Positions 25,979 to 39,700 of a DNA stretch of 64,000 nt are shown in pieces. Within the stretch, counting starts at the first letter, position 1. The number at the start of each line of letters is the position of its first letter. The stretch is taken from positions 4,473,501 through 4,537,500 of the forward strand of contig NC_081817.1 in assembly GCF_030704535.1 (NCBI RefSeq), given 5' to 3'. Origin of the DNA: Vitis vinifera (taxonomy: Eukaryota; Streptophyta; Magnoliopsida; Vitales; Vitaceae). The notes under the pieces are model-generated. The model searched no databases, was not told where the DNA came from, and was given only the letters and a program-made list of their open reading frames with translations. The position numbers and the translations under genes were made by a program.

Positions 25979-26176
25979 ATATGGAACCGACGGCTATGAT
26001 GGTCGGGAACGGATATCGGACGGCGACAGTTGCGACAGCTTCTAGGGAAATGGATCAGAGGCTAGGGTCACTATGCGGCTCAGACTAAACAAAACGCAAA
26101 ATAAATATAAAGCGCAAAAATAAAATAAAATAAAAATAAAAATAAAGGGAGAAACGACAAAAATATGCTGCTCCAG

Positions 26177-26280
26177 CCAATCACGCTGCGCCCACGTCAT
26201 CATCGGTTTTAAGGCCAGTCAATGGTTAACGCTAATTACTCTCCTTTCGAGGTTTTACTTACGTGGCGCTCCCTCATCAA
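26177..26280 (-). promoter_or_regulatory. COI1-proximal promoter segment with CCAAT and ACGT motifs
   Basis: Just upstream of the COI1 leader are a CCAAT box (near 26177), CCCACGTCAT (26191-26200) and ACGTGGCGCT (26271-26280). ACGT cores are bZIP/bHLH sites; related sites recur at 27501-27510 (CTGACGTGGC), 28928-28933 (CACGTG) and 29081-29088. The functional link is inferred. Confidence 0.35.
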
Positions 26281-27596
26281 CCCTGTCAGAGAGATTCTGC
26301 TGTTTCTCGTTACATATTTTTGTTTCCCTAATTTTTATTTTCGTCCAAAACATAAACTCATCTAATTCTCACGAGATTTTCAAATTAATATACAACTAAC
26401 GGTTTTTCTATTTCTACGAATTCCGGATACCATAATAAAAATAAAAATAAAAATAAATTCCCTCCTCTCTTTTTCCCAAGTTTTATTTTTATTTTTTTAT
26501 AATTTATTTCACCTTTTAATCCATAAAAATTGGATATAATACCAAATCAAAATCATAAATTATAAAATATTGATTCATAATAAATTTAAATTTAAAATAT
26601 TAATTATTTTCATATTCATTTTATTAAATTAATAACATTACACAATATAAAATTAAGTACATAAAAATAAACATTACTATTTAATTTACAATTACTAAGA
26701 ATCTTAAACTAGGGATAGTAAGGGAGGGTCAATATTTTTTATTTTAAAAATTTTTAATTATATAAAAATAAATGTATTTCATAAATAAATAAGTTTCATA
26801 AGTATTTATATCTTAACTTTTTAAGATGAATTTTTTTTTTTATGTGTAAAAGGGAAAAAATAGAAAAATAAATTAAATTATTTTTAATTTTATTTTATAT
26901 ATAATGGGAAACACAAGATAATAATACCCAAACTTAATTTAGATAGGACAAGAAAAAAAAGTCTTATTCATTTTATAAAATAAGTATTCATTCCAAACTT
27001 GTCTTTAACGGGATAAGTACCTAAACATCTAAAAAAAATTCATCACTATGTTACAGTTTCAAATATTTGATATTACAAAATTTAGAATAAATATATAAAT
27101 ATCATAATTAATGTTTGAGAGTTTTGTAAAAAAAATACTCATAAATATTAATGAGATTTATCAATTAGCAATGGCAAAAAATCACCAAATATAAATATTT
27201 TAATTTATTTATGCTTGTCATATTTTTACAATAATTCAATGAATCATATCAAAATAAAAAAAGTTTTCCTAAGAAGACTTTTAGACGAGAAAATTTCGCC
27301 CTTTCTCCTATTTGCCTTTTGTTTTTTTCACCTACTTTTCACGACCTTCTTAGTAATTGATAATCAAAAGAAATGAGAAGTCAAAAAAATTGAAAAGGAA
27401 GAAGGAAATATATCTCTTAAAATTTTATTCAGTCGCCTCTGAAATCTTTAGCGTTCAAGGAAACCGATGATTCCTGGTGATACCAGGGAAGAAGTCGACG
27501 CTGACGTGGCAAAAAAAAAAAAGAGGTGGGAAATCGACAGCTGTAGCGCAGTAAAGCATTTGGACGGTTAAAAGTTGTGCACATTACTGTGCACCA
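26281..27596. other. AT-rich intergenic region
   Basis: No coding capacity is visible. A stretch near 26715-26930 begins AGGGATAGTAAGGG and has an AT-rich interior like the hAT-like MITEs further right, but no clear second terminus. GC content rises again near 27450-27600. Confidence 0.5.
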
Positions 27597-28720
27597 TGGC
27601 ATATGGCGTGGGTCACGTACTCACATTTCTATATTCATATTTTGGGGTTGTGGCAGCAATTGGTTCACCCGTCGGTCACCCACACATCTCACCCGCTCTT
27701 CTCGTGGTTATAATTACGCCAACTCGTATAAATTGTTTTACCATATCAGCCATCAATTCATGACTTCATGACTCACGACAAGCGAAACCCTTCCTTTCCG
27801 TGACCAGCTTTTATTCATTTATTTTTTAAAAAAATTATTTAATTATGTCAAAATCAAAACCCCAATCCGTAACGACGCTCTCCTTTGTAACGGACTAATG
27901 CGACTCTATTTTTGGTAAATAAATGAAAGTAACCATTTTTTTAAAATGAATTCATTTTATGGTTGGCAATTATATGTTTTTAGTAATCATGTATAGGGAT
28001 GGTAATCGATGGTTAGAAACGGTTATTCCCTATTCCAATTTCATTTCATTTATATTAAATAATAAAAAAATTAAATCGAAGGAGGTTTATATTTAATTTT
28101 ATTTTTAAAAAATAATATTAAAATAAATATATCTTATAAATAATTAAGATATTATAATCCATTTCAAATCTATTCTCAAGATTTTTAAAAAATTTTAAAT
28201 TTACCCTTAATTTATTTAAATTTTAAATATGTTTCGTTAGGAAACGTTATGGTATGGAAAAAACTCTACTATTACCATGGCAATAGCATTATCGATAAAA
28301 GAAAAAACCAATTCTACCCTCCTACAAATGACATGGCTGCATACGTATGATATTTGGGAGTTGTAGCCGCAATTGCTTTACCGGGATAAGTATGCCAAAT
28401 TCGTCGATTCGTAAAACATCAATTTGTTTTATAGTCTCAGACATCAATTCATGACTAAGGAGGAGCGGAGCCCTCCGATTACCTAACAGACTTTTATTTT
28501 TAATTTATTTAATTATGTCAAATCAAAACCTCAGGGTAACCAACTCCTATGAAGCACTCTATTTTTTTTGGCAAATAAATCAAAGTAACTATTTTTAAAA
28601 TGATTTCATTTTACGGTTGGCATTTGGCAACTATATGTATTTTTTTTCATGAATCATATCATATCATTGTCCATATGAAATGCCAATTCTACCATACCAG
28701 AAATGACGTGATTGCATCAG
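27597..28720. repeat. Diverged tandem duplication of a non-coding unit
   Basis: Unit 1 (about 27597-28307) and unit 2 (about 28308-28683) share, in the same order, CAGCAATTG/CCGCAATTG, CATCAATTCATGACT, TTTAATTATGTCAAA, CTCTATTTTTGG..AATAAATSAAAGTAAC and TTCATTTTAYGGTTGGCA. A third copy starts at 28684 (CCAATTCTACC, ATGACRTGRYTGCAT). Unit 2 is about 374 bp. Unit 1 is about 300 bp longer because a MITE (27994 to about 28290) interrupts it. Confidence 0.7.
27994..28290. mobile_element. hAT-like MITE, right end degraded
   Basis: It starts TAGGGATGGTAATCGATGG and has an AT-rich interior (AATAAATATATCTTATAAATAA) like the interior of the well-defined element at 42050-42523. The right end is degenerate (ATTACCATGG). 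It accounts for the extra length of the first unit of the surrounding tandem duplication. Confidence 0.5.
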
Positions 28721-28729
28721 TTTAGGGTT

Positions 28730-29500
28730 AAAATAGTCTTTTACGTCACAATAATATACCAAACAAGAATGGTGTTAGAAAACGGCAGAAAAATTTGACG
28801 TTACCTTCTTTCCACGAAAAGCTGCATTGACTCCAGGGTCTCAAAAAAATCTTTTTATTTATTTATTTTTGGCCCTCTCTCGAGGCTGACCTTTCCGCAA
28901 AGCATGAGTGGGAGCAACCAGAGTTGCCACGTGGCCATTAAAAATATTATGGGGTGGGGGGTTCAAAGGCTGGTGTCACCCTATCATTATTCCTGAGTGG
29001 AGCATAGAGGCACCTGAAAGTGAACATCAACCTAATTACCCATAAATCATTCACTGCTTCCTGGGCCACTCGTCTCCACCCACGTGTCCCCCACCACAAC
29101 CGGGGATATTCCTTCCTCGAGATCTGCGGGTGGGGTGCGGAGATATTGGAATCCGACGGTGGAGGGGAAGAGGCCACAGTAGTTAGCATGGGAGCATATC
29201 CAGGTGCGGAAGAAAAGGAGTGAAATTTTTTGTTTTATGGATGGTAAAGTTATCTGAAAGTGATGGGAGGCACAAGGTGGGATGATAACGTGACGGGGGC
29301 CATCTTTTGGACTGAATGATTGAGATAGGGTCCCTTCCCACTCTCACTTGGCCACTTCAACGTCTAGACCATAGAGTTCTAATTCTCCAACTCTGTCCCT
29401 ATCCCTATGAAAACAAAAACTAAACCATAAAAATTTTAAAATTTCAACCTCATAAATATTTCTACATCTTATACTGTCCTAAATAACTTAGGAACCAAAA
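28730..29500. other. Intergenic, locally GC-rich segment
   Basis: About 28870-29350 is GC-richer than its surroundings and has G-box motifs (CACGTG at 28928 and 29081). Short open frames on both strands here match nothing I recognise and lack splice or start context. Confidence 0.4.
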
Positions 29501-29501
29501 T

Positions 29502-29748
29502 TAGGGATGGTTGAGATACTAATCCATTTATTCATTTTAATTTTTTTTAAATTATTAAATTAAAATAAAAATATTTTATAAAAAATTAAAATAAATTAAA
29601 TTAATTTTATATATGATCAATGTTTGAATCCACCCAAGTTAAAAAAAGGAAAAAACTCAAACCCATCATAGTTTATTTATTTAAATTTCAAATTCGTCAT
29701 GTCTAGGGTGAGACAAGTACTCAAAAAAATCTACTTTTGTCAACCCTA
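29502..29748. mobile_element. hAT-like MITE
   Basis: The element starts TAGGGATGGTTGAGATAC and ends GTCAACCCTA, giving imperfect terminal inverted repeats. Flanks ACCAAAAT and ATCGAAAT agree at 6 of 8 positions, as expected of an old 8-bp target duplication. The interior is AT-rich and non-coding. Confidence 0.6.
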
Positions 29749-29759
29749 ATCGAAATGAA

Positions 29760-31180
29760 TTGATCCAATCTCATATTAAGACTTTTGTGTTGTGGAAATT
29801 AAAATGTTTGTCATATTCATAACTTTATCCTGATCAAAAGTAGAAAATTTGTAAATAAAACAACCAATTGAAGCTTTTGCACATCTTAAAAGGTAACCCG
29901 AATTATTTTATTTTATATATTTTTGTACACATGAGATGATGAAAGCGAGGTCAAAACAAAAATGGAAAGTGAAATATGAAATTGGGAGAATAAAAGTGAG
30001 GAGTGGGGGAATAGATAGAAATAGTAGTGGATCCCAAGTTCCCCAACTCCCTGTGTGGTAGAATAATTGAAAATGAGAATATAATTCTTGTCTCTCAGTC
30101 ATACCCTTAAAACGCCAAGTGCCATTGGCTTTTCAAAATCACATCTCCCTTTAGACATTACTGAATTTCTCACTTTATGACCAATAATTCACATTACATA
30201 AAGCTATCACTTTATTTGTTTTCCTCCCTCTGTTACTGTTCTTCATTCCACTCCACCACCATTCCATTCCACCTAACCTTTTTTTTTTTTTTAAAATATA
30301 TCCATTACCACACTTAATATATTCACAAATTATTCCAATCTTCCTTTTTTTTTTTTTTTTACTTTTATTACGGTCATGATCTGTCCATGTCTTTATTGGG
30401 AAAATATTCTTTTTTTTTTCTAATATTATGAAAGAATCTAACACAAACCAATGCCTAATTAATTAATAAATAATTAAATATAAGTTTTTATTTTTATTTT
30501 ATTTTTCCCAGTTTCTTCACTAAAAACAAACCAATTCGTTGTTGTGATCCAAATCCAATTCAACAATGACTGGTTTTGTGAGATTAGAATACTCATCTTG
30601 ATTGAAGCCAGTCCAAAACTCAAAAGAGGAAAAAGGTTTAATATCTTTGAAAAACTAATGATACCTTTTTGGTGGCTTGTGTTGTGGGAAAGCAACAAAA
30701 GTGGTTATATAATCTTTAGAATGTAGCATAGTCCTAGGCATTCAAGAAATCTTCAAATGGAGAAGGCAACATGGCTCTTGACCTTCACATGGACTAGGTG
30801 GTTGTCCACTGGTGCAACACCATGGTCCCCTTCTTATTTAATTTTAACCTTATATTCATGCCTTTTGCAAAGACTAAGACGTTTTAACTTCTACCAATCT
30901 TATGTTCACATAGTGCCTTCATCATGCCTGATTTTTTAACCAAATAAGAAAATGAGAAAAAACAAAAAAGCAACAAGGTGGAGTAGTAGAAGGCTAGAAG
31001 CTATATAGATGGCGTTATATTATGAAGCTTTCTGTAATCTCTACATATGGAGATTTTTTGCCATGTGGGCATGTTGATTCACAAGCTGAGACCACTTGTG
31101 ATGAGGGTTCCAATTGAGAAATGAGATTGGATTGCTTGAATTCAACTACTTATTTAGTGGGTTATGATATGTACCAAAAC
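29760..31180. other. Intergenic region
   Basis: AT-rich DNA with several poly-T tracts (30279-30290, 30345-30360, 30411-30420). No gene recognised. Confidence 0.5.
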
Positions 31181-31184
31181 TTGG

Positions 31185-31723
31185 TGTCACAATATGCTTC
31201 AAATAGGAGGTGAGAAGCTTCTAGAGACCCCTATAGACATCTACACTTAGCTACAAAGTGGAAGAATATGGAAACTTCTAAAAAGGGTTAGAGTTGTCCA
31301 CACATCTCTACACTTGGCTAAGAGAGCATTGGAATAGTGTGGGGTGTTCTAGAATCTTTCAAAGTCATCTTTTACATAAACTAATGTAGGAGCCTCTAAA
31401 TTATTCTTGATTTGTAATGAACCCTTTAAGGTTCTAGAGACTTCCTAAGGTGCTTATAAATAGGTTAAGATCTCATTTGGCTAAGGCACCACCCAATAAC
31501 CTAACCAACCAAGTAAGTGAATTCCAAAGCACTTGTAAAGTTTCCTTTAAACAATAAAGCTTCCGTTCTTTAAGTGTTGCCTATTATGCCCTCTAAAGCT
31601 TCTAAGTCGGGTGCATCTTAGCCTAGCAAGCTAAACATCGAGAGTAAGGTTGACTTAGCAAGATTAAGGGTCTTAAATTGTCTAAGTGCCGAATGAGTTT
31701 AGGAAAAGACTAAGTCCGTAACA
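31185..31723 (+). mobile_element. Candidate solo LTR
   Basis: The 539-bp segment begins TGTCACAATATG and ends CCGTAACA, so it has the TG...CA ends of an LTR. TTGG flanks both sides (31181-31184 and 31724-31727), a 4-bp match where 5 bp would be normal. Inside is a TATA-like CTTATAAATAGG near 31450, then AATAAAG about 100 nt further on, as in an LTR promoter and polyadenylation region. No internal retrotransposon coding sequence follows, hence a solo LTR. The family was not identified. Confidence 0.5.
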
Positions 31724-32796
31724 TTGGTCATTGAAATTGACTGTGACACTATACTTTGTACAAACATAGTATGTAGCAATTAAGATTTGGAAAGGATTAA
31801 AAGAATTGGGTACTTTTTTTTAATTTAGTTCATAAGGTAGATAGTCCCTACATGAGAGGACCCAGCTGGGGAAGCATCAGCACGGCACTCACCATTCATG
31901 GGAAGAGTAAGAATGAATCCACTTTTTCCTAAGTTCTTTTCCAGCCATTTGATAGGAAGTGGGGTTTAAAAAACAGAAATCACTTTTGTTGTGTTCAAGA
32001 GTTATTCTTGGGCATTTTTTTATATTCTCTTCTTCCATATACTTGCAATTAACATAGGTATTGTTCTTGTTCCTTTTTGTTCTGTTTTTTTTTCTGTTGA
32101 TCTGCTGTCTTAAGGTGTTTGATTGTCCTTGTTCCGTGAAGATATGTTTGTGATGCTACAAGACTACATTTCATTTGGCTGCCCACATGCAGAGATGGCC
32201 CTTCACTGATATGTTCCCATTCATTTGAACCCTTAGCCTTAGCCCCAGCCAGCTCCACTTGTGCCCAGAGACTATTCTAGCCTGCATGATTCTGCACATA
32301 TCCCACCCTTATGAGTTGCTCATCACTACCATTCCCTCCACCTCCCTGCCCTTCTCAAGAGGGCATTCCTCCCCATTCTTTGTTCCACACAATGCCCACT
32401 TATTTCAAGGTTAAGAAATAAGAACTTGCATTATATTGATACAATTTTCTTTCTTGGGCCTCAAAGGTTTGCCATGGGGGGAGAGTGATTCAGAGCAAGT
32501 CATAGCTCAAAGTCATGCCTGCATTTGCCACTAAAACCCCACTTTGCAGCTACCCACATGGGGTACCGTATTATTCGGAATGCAACTTGGCCATCGGTTT
32601 GAGTGCTTTTTACTCTTTATCACATTCCAATTTGAGCCAAATAAGGTGGAGCATCAAAATTCTTAGCCTCCACACAACTCTACAACCCAACAAAACCCAA
32701 GACTCAATTCAAATGTTACATATACATAGAGAAACAACACCGTTAGGCATACTCCATACATTTGTATCTCAATGTGGTCATTGCTACTTTCCCTTC

Positions 32797-32832
<36 letters not shown>

Positions 32833-34496
32833 GAGGCATTATCCTCTCAGCAAGTACCTTGCCCTTGGGTCTGTTTCTCCGAAACTTCCTCTAGTTTTTT
32901 ATATTTATTACTTTAATACTCAATAGTAGTAGTGTCAAAAAAACAGGGTCATTGGATTAATAAATTGTTCAAAAAACGACAATAATAGTAATGATAATGA
33001 CGATGATACAAGTGTAAAGCAAAGCAAGGGTAAGTGAGGAGGAGAAGAGGATGTGAGAATTATGGGGTGGTGGTCCTGGTGGAGGCATCACTTAGAAATC
33101 CAAATATCCAATAGCTTTCCAAGACATGAGATGGGTTCCTTCTGAATGAGACAGGGCACGATTGAATGTTGGGGTTTGGGCCATCATCGATATTGTGGCT
33201 TTCACATCATACCACTTACAATTCTCAAGACCATGAGGCAGGAAGTTGCTTTCCATGTTATGAGAGGCTACACATGAATTCATTCATATCTTCGTGCTGT
33301 TGAATGGACATGTACCGTGCGTATGGTTTCTTTACTGTCCTTCATTCGATTGGGCGGTTTGAGAGAATTTAGAGCCATAAATCGTCAGGATTTTTAATCA
33401 TTGTACTTGCCATCTACTAGAATTCTCCACATTCTCTGGAGAAGTCCATTATTTAGGGGAGTCTTAAAATTGGGAGTTGATCTCAGGCGGTGGATGAGCG
33501 TGTGTAGACCATCATCATCAATCATCAATCATCAAAATAGATGCGCTTAGGGGCTGGACGGACCAGGTTCAATTCAATGAATGAGAATGCCAAAGCCCCG
33601 CTACTTTCTATTGGCAATCAAAGATAATCGACAGCTCCTTCAAACCGAATATATTTCACTTTCTTGTCTATAATGAATTGAGTTCGTATGGGCATTGCTT
33701 CATTTTTTCTTCAATGATTATTTCTGGCAGCAAGCCTTTATGTAGTGCAGATCAAAACAAGTAAAGAATCTATAATATTACGTCCAATTGAGTGTGGCTT
33801 AATGACAAAATGGTACTGTTTTATCACCCATATATACGAATTAGTTCTCAAGTACTACAGTCTAACTGCGATGGCTGATTTAAACCCCACTTTGTTGTTT
33901 TCAGATCATATGAGATAATGCCCAAATTTAGACTTCTTATCTATTTATTTATTCATCTGTCCTTAAAACGGAACCAACCCTCACAGTTACTAACCTAGGC
34001 GAAGCAAATTTTTTTTGCTTTCCAATTTATAATAATGCCGTTTCAGCCTTTGCAGAACAGACCTTTATACCAAAAGCACACTACACTCGTTACATCTTTA
34101 AACCACTGTCTTAAGAGCTTGGAGGATGTTCAGCTTAGGTTCACAACTCAGGGTGACTCAACCAGACTAGAAAACCACCCATACCCAATTCCAAGTCACT
34201 AAAACACAAGCAACCAAGAGCAGAAGTGATGATAGCTACATCCCATGCACAACCACAAGGTAACCCAAGATTCTTTAGCTTTCTAATCAACACCAGAATA
34301 ATATGCATTGACAACACCACCACACAAATGGCTTGATGTACATCAATTACAATCTCTAGTAAGGGTAAAGCCTACCCACACATATCTACATTTTCAGGGC
34401 CCAAAGAAGAGATTTACAAAGTAACACACACCCACATGAAATAACAAAGGATATGGTAATGTCTTCTAAACATAATGGATTTCTCTCCTCCCTCCG
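31724..34496. other. Intergenic region
   Basis: No gene recognised. It includes an (ATT)n microsatellite at 32798-32831. The right end holds the 3' untranslated region of the minus-strand gene that ends at 34497. Confidence 0.5.
32798..32831. repeat. (ATT)n microsatellite
   Basis: About eleven uninterrupted ATT units. Confidence 0.9.
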
Positions 34497-36729
34497 TCAC
34501 TCTTTTTCTTCCCTCAACTCTGGAAAATAGGGACCTTCCTGGTCATCCAAACAAGATTCAAAGGACCCAACAGCATGCTCCGCCTGAGAACCCAAATCTC
34601 CACTCCTCATGACACTAGATCCAATAGATCTCCCAGATAGTGAAACCAAGCTCATGCCTACAATGCTGTTTGCAATAGCATCAACATCTCTAGTTCCATT
34701 GTAGAGACCGCGGCTTCCCACAACCAGTAGACTGTGTTTCTCATCAGCATTTGTCAGAACAGCCGGCAATACATCCATCAACTGTGGATTATTCTGGCTT
34801 GAACTATTGATGAGCAGCCGCAAAGTCTCTCTTGCACCTTTTTCTACTGCAGACTCAGTTTCTGGGATCAATGGGTTCACAAGTTTTGGGTGCAAGGGAG
34901 GAATGGTGGTTGATATGGTGGGACCCGCACTAACCAGGTACCCTTGACCTGAGGAGCACACATCTATAACAGGAATGTGGACGATAGGATCACACATTAA
35001 AGGAGTGAAAGTTGCAATCTGTTGAGAACTTGCCATAGAGAAAGGTAATCGAACCAATGGGTCAGGCAAGAAAGCTGGGAAGTCTACTGAGGGAACGCCT
35101 GAGACATTGAGAGATGGAGTTGGCCTCAACAAATTGGACGACCTACTGGCTGGTAACAAAGAAGAAAGTGGAGGTAAAGATAAAGATTCAGCGGGTATGA
35201 TAGGCAGCTGTGAAGGGGCTACTGTGTATTGCAAAGAAGATGCCCGTGGGGGACACCAACAATAATAGGGTGCGAAGAGAGATGAACCTATCGAAGGGAT
35301 TTGAGATGATGGGCTTATTAAGGGTGCAGCAGCAGATTTACCCAGTGATTCCAGAAAATCTGACTCAGAGAATGGGTATGTTCCAACAACTTCCGGAAGC
35401 TTGTCCTTTTCAGTAGAATTTGAACTTGGTGCATCCATAGTGATACATGAGGCAATAGGCAGATTGTCAACAGCTGAAAAATGGCTTTCACCACGCCGTT
35501 TAAACTTCTCTCTGGCAGCATTTCTCAAGGATGATAAGTTCCTAGGCAGACCCTCTTTAAAGGAACTTGGCCTTGGACTCAGGCTACATTGATAGAGTGA
35601 ATTTGGTTTAACTGCTTGACTGCTGTTGTGTCGAGACCGTGAAGGCTTTGACAATGAGGGCAAAAATTGAGCATTTTGACCTAGTTCAGAAGGATCAGCT
35701 ATGGTATCCATTGAAGAGGATGGCGAATTGGATGGCCTTGCTCGAGCATTGCCCATGGATGACCCAACAAGGTAGGCACGGAGGTGGGTCGCAAAGCAGT
35801 CAAGACGTGACTCACTGATTCCAGTTAATTCAGCTAAAGATGGCTTCCTCTTGAGTAAATCCTTCATCTACTCCACAGGGGAAAAGGAAAGAAATATTAG
35901 TCAGAATCAGATGCACACCATGAATGTAAGCTACTGTGCAGTGTGCAGAACATAAGCTGCTATGTAATTCATAAATAATTAATTTAATTTGTCTTTTATT
36001 CCTTCTCTCAAGCTCTCTCTAATGTGTGTGTGGGTGTGTCTGTGTCTGTCAATGATAGTGGTTTATTTATCTATTTAGTTATTTGAATGGGGAAGGGTGT
36101 GGAGAGTAGGGACAAAGCCCTCCCAAGGGCGAAGACATGGTAGGATGACTTGAGAGCTTGTGGAAAAGATCCAATTCATGGAAGTGAATGAGAGAGAACA
36201 TATTCCAGAGGTGTTTGTTTACAAATTCATTTTCTAGATGAAATTTCCCCATTTGACACTGAACCAAAAAAACTTCCAACAATTGAAAACAGTGGGGTAT
36301 TGAGGAATAAAGGCGATTTTCATGGATGTAAAGCCTCCATACTCCTCATCACTGTTCTTTTCCATGGGCGAATGCATTGACCACATACAGAATAACCAAG
36401 TAGATTTACCTTTGCAAGCAATTCTATGCCCAGGAGCTTTGACTTTTCAGAGCACCAAAAATAGAGAACCTCACAATCTGGGATCTTTATGAGGAAAGAT
36501 CTTCCAGAATTGTCTGCAGGTATTTCTTCAATTGCAACAGCAGAGCACTGGGAAATACTACTTAAGGTAGACAGCCTCTCTGTGTAACCATCATCCCCAA
36601 TGAATGCAATGCGCATTTCAGATGTCGGCAGAAGTGTGAGATTTAGGTTTCCCCTGTTGATAAAAAAAGAACAAAATGTTCAAAGTGTTAAATAGTGAAA
36701 TGACACATAAAATGGGCTATGAAGTAAAT

Positions 36730-36765
<36 letters not shown>

Positions 36766-39700
36766 TAATAAAATCTCTACAGCAGTGCTCCAGCATATTG
36801 GCACAGTTTAGATTCAGTAGTTAATGTCCAACATAAAAAATAAAAAATAAAAAACTGATCTCTATACTGTATGTGCATTTAAAAATAACAATGAAAAAGG
36901 AACATAGATATGAATAATTTAAGTCATAAATAATTTCAATATTAAAGCATAAGCATTGAGGACGCTAATTTGTCATGGTAATGTAAGCTCATCCTGTACA
37001 GATATTGTCCACTTTGGGAGCATTATCTCTCATGGCTTTAAAACACACATACATACTAGAGCATTTTCAGTTACGAGTGCTAGAAACTTCTTCCTCCTAA
37101 GTGATGTATAATCTCACATTGACCCTCCCAAAAGTGGCCAACCTCCATGCATTTCCTGATGGGGATTCGCCTAATACATTGTTCACAAATTGCTAATCCT
37201 ATGAAGATATAGTCCACTATGGACACACCACAACACTTATCAACTAACCTTCATCCCTTAAAAATGCATCTAAATATATTAGATGAGTCATCCTTTATTA
37301 ATGTCACGGAATTTCTCCCTCCCAAGCGATTTCAGATCCCACAAGACCTCTACATGTATTTGGTGCCTTTTCAGGCTATCGCAACTAACTATTAATGCAA
37401 AGCCCCAATAATGTATCTTTTTATTTTCAATCTTGAATTCAGAACAATGCAAACATTTTTTCAATATTTAGTCTTCCAATTGGAAAATGGTTGTTCAAAT
37501 TTATGGAAAAAAACACACTACTTTGGTTAATGTAATGTATAACCCATGGCCAAGACAAACCACAGGGGCAAGGTGTGTGCCTCACTGGATTTAAATCAAT
37601 GTATATTTAGAGAGTATATTTAGAGAGACTTTCTTTAACTATGAAATGTTAACATCACATAAAACTACAGCCAAGAGATTACATAATGCACAATTCAAGC
37701 ATAGAAAGATATAGAAACAGCAATAGAAACAAAAACAATACCCCAGAGACCATGATTGAGGAATTCACAGCATCAAAATTATTCTAAAAAATAACTAGTT
37801 AATTGAAGTGTTATTATGGGTAAGCACTTAGAAGTCTGAATCATCATTATGTTCTGGAAATCGGGATACTTGTTATGTTTTGAAATGGTAATTATGTTTA
37901 CACTGGCTTGGAAACTTCTCAGGCTGAATAAAGAATATATTTAGCACTGTTCCTCCAGATGAATGCATTCATCTACATTAACATAACTTGCTTTTATCTT
38001 ACAAACAAATTACAAGGCACTAAAATATGTGACTAGAAGATTATTCTGTTACATTGCTGAGAATACAATTAGGATTGCATCCACCATTCATCACCAAGCT
38101 TCTAATAACGCATTTATTGAAAAATTTTCACAATAATATCTATCAGTGATGCACCTATCAAACAAGATAACATCTACCAGTGATGTATCAGTTCAACCAA
38201 ACCATTGCTAGAATGCATACAATGCCAAAACAATCGTTCAACTCAAAACACAGATCATAACACAGACAGCAGGTGCACAGAACAGCTAACAATAACAAAC
38301 AGTTCTTACATCATGCAATCACTTTCATGAATACAAAAAAAAGGGGAAAAATTAGAAGATAGCCATAATGGGGCATTTGACTTTTCACAAAAGAAGGAAG
38401 AGCAGCTAGACATAAATTGATAAAGATTAAAATGCAGAACAAAATATTCTTGATTCAATATAATGTCTGAACATCATGCATGGCATACTAACTGTTAAGC
38501 AAGCATAATATCTTCAAGCCTACTAAAACACAACAGATACAATGCCTTCCACACAAAATCCCACTTAAAATAAGAAGTAGAACCCATATAACCAAAAGAT
38601 ATAGGTGATCCAAAAAAAGAGAAGCAAACTATATAACATAGGAGCATGGAACTACCTTTACTTCCTCATAATTCAGAGATCATAATAGAATACGCCCACT
38701 TTACCTACAAGTCAAAAGATATATTTATTTGGAAGGATGAACATTGTCACCATCAATAATCTAAAATATAGAATCCTGCAACTTCTACTAGTTATCAACA
38801 ACATACATTTTCCAGCTAATTATGTCTGAAGATAAACCTGACACTAACGGAAAAATTCCAACCAAAATCTCCTTCTACAGAAAACATCCTCTGTGTAAGT
38901 ACACTAGAGAATATTGCATCCAAGGATGATAAGAGTGTAATTAAATGATTAACATTACAAATTTGTCATGTGATATATTAACAACAGAATGTCAATGTTC
39001 AAAAATAAGAAAACATGCATAAAAATTGCCATTTTACATCAGATTTCTTCTAACCATATCCATTAATCTTTGTGGTGTCTCCCCAGACCAAAATGCACTC
39101 AAACCTGACTAGATTTTCTAAATAGTACAAGGGTACAATTAAATAAGAGTATCATGGGCAGAAGCTTATTTCAATTCCCCAAGATGTTAAGATCATAACA
39201 TGAAGAAACTCCAAAGCACACAAAAAGCCTTCTCCACACATGATAACAGGAAGATGGTTATCTAAGCACAAGAAATGAAGAATAGTATACAAACATTGCA
39301 TCTAAGTTTCCATCATGCCAAGTTAAAGTTACAAGATAATGTAATACTATGAAAAATTAGCAAATCATCATCATGTATATTCTACACAAGAATCAAATAG
39401 CAAAAAAGAAACATGAGTCATTTTTAATAGGAGAAAAAAAAGCAACTGAGTCAGATGACTCAGCTTTCTCTGAAAAGCCAAACAACTAAGCAATTTTTTA
39501 TTTTAAGTAAACTAGAAGAAAATATCTGGAAAAAAAATATATTCCTCCTTTACCATGCTCTTAGCCTCTTAATACAAAGAAACCACAAGACAGAATGAAC
39601 CAAGACAGAATTAATTCATTGAGTAATATCCCAACCTATAGAGAACAAGCTAAGGTAGTGATGGGTGTGTTTAAAAAGGAATCATTTACTTCAATCTTTT

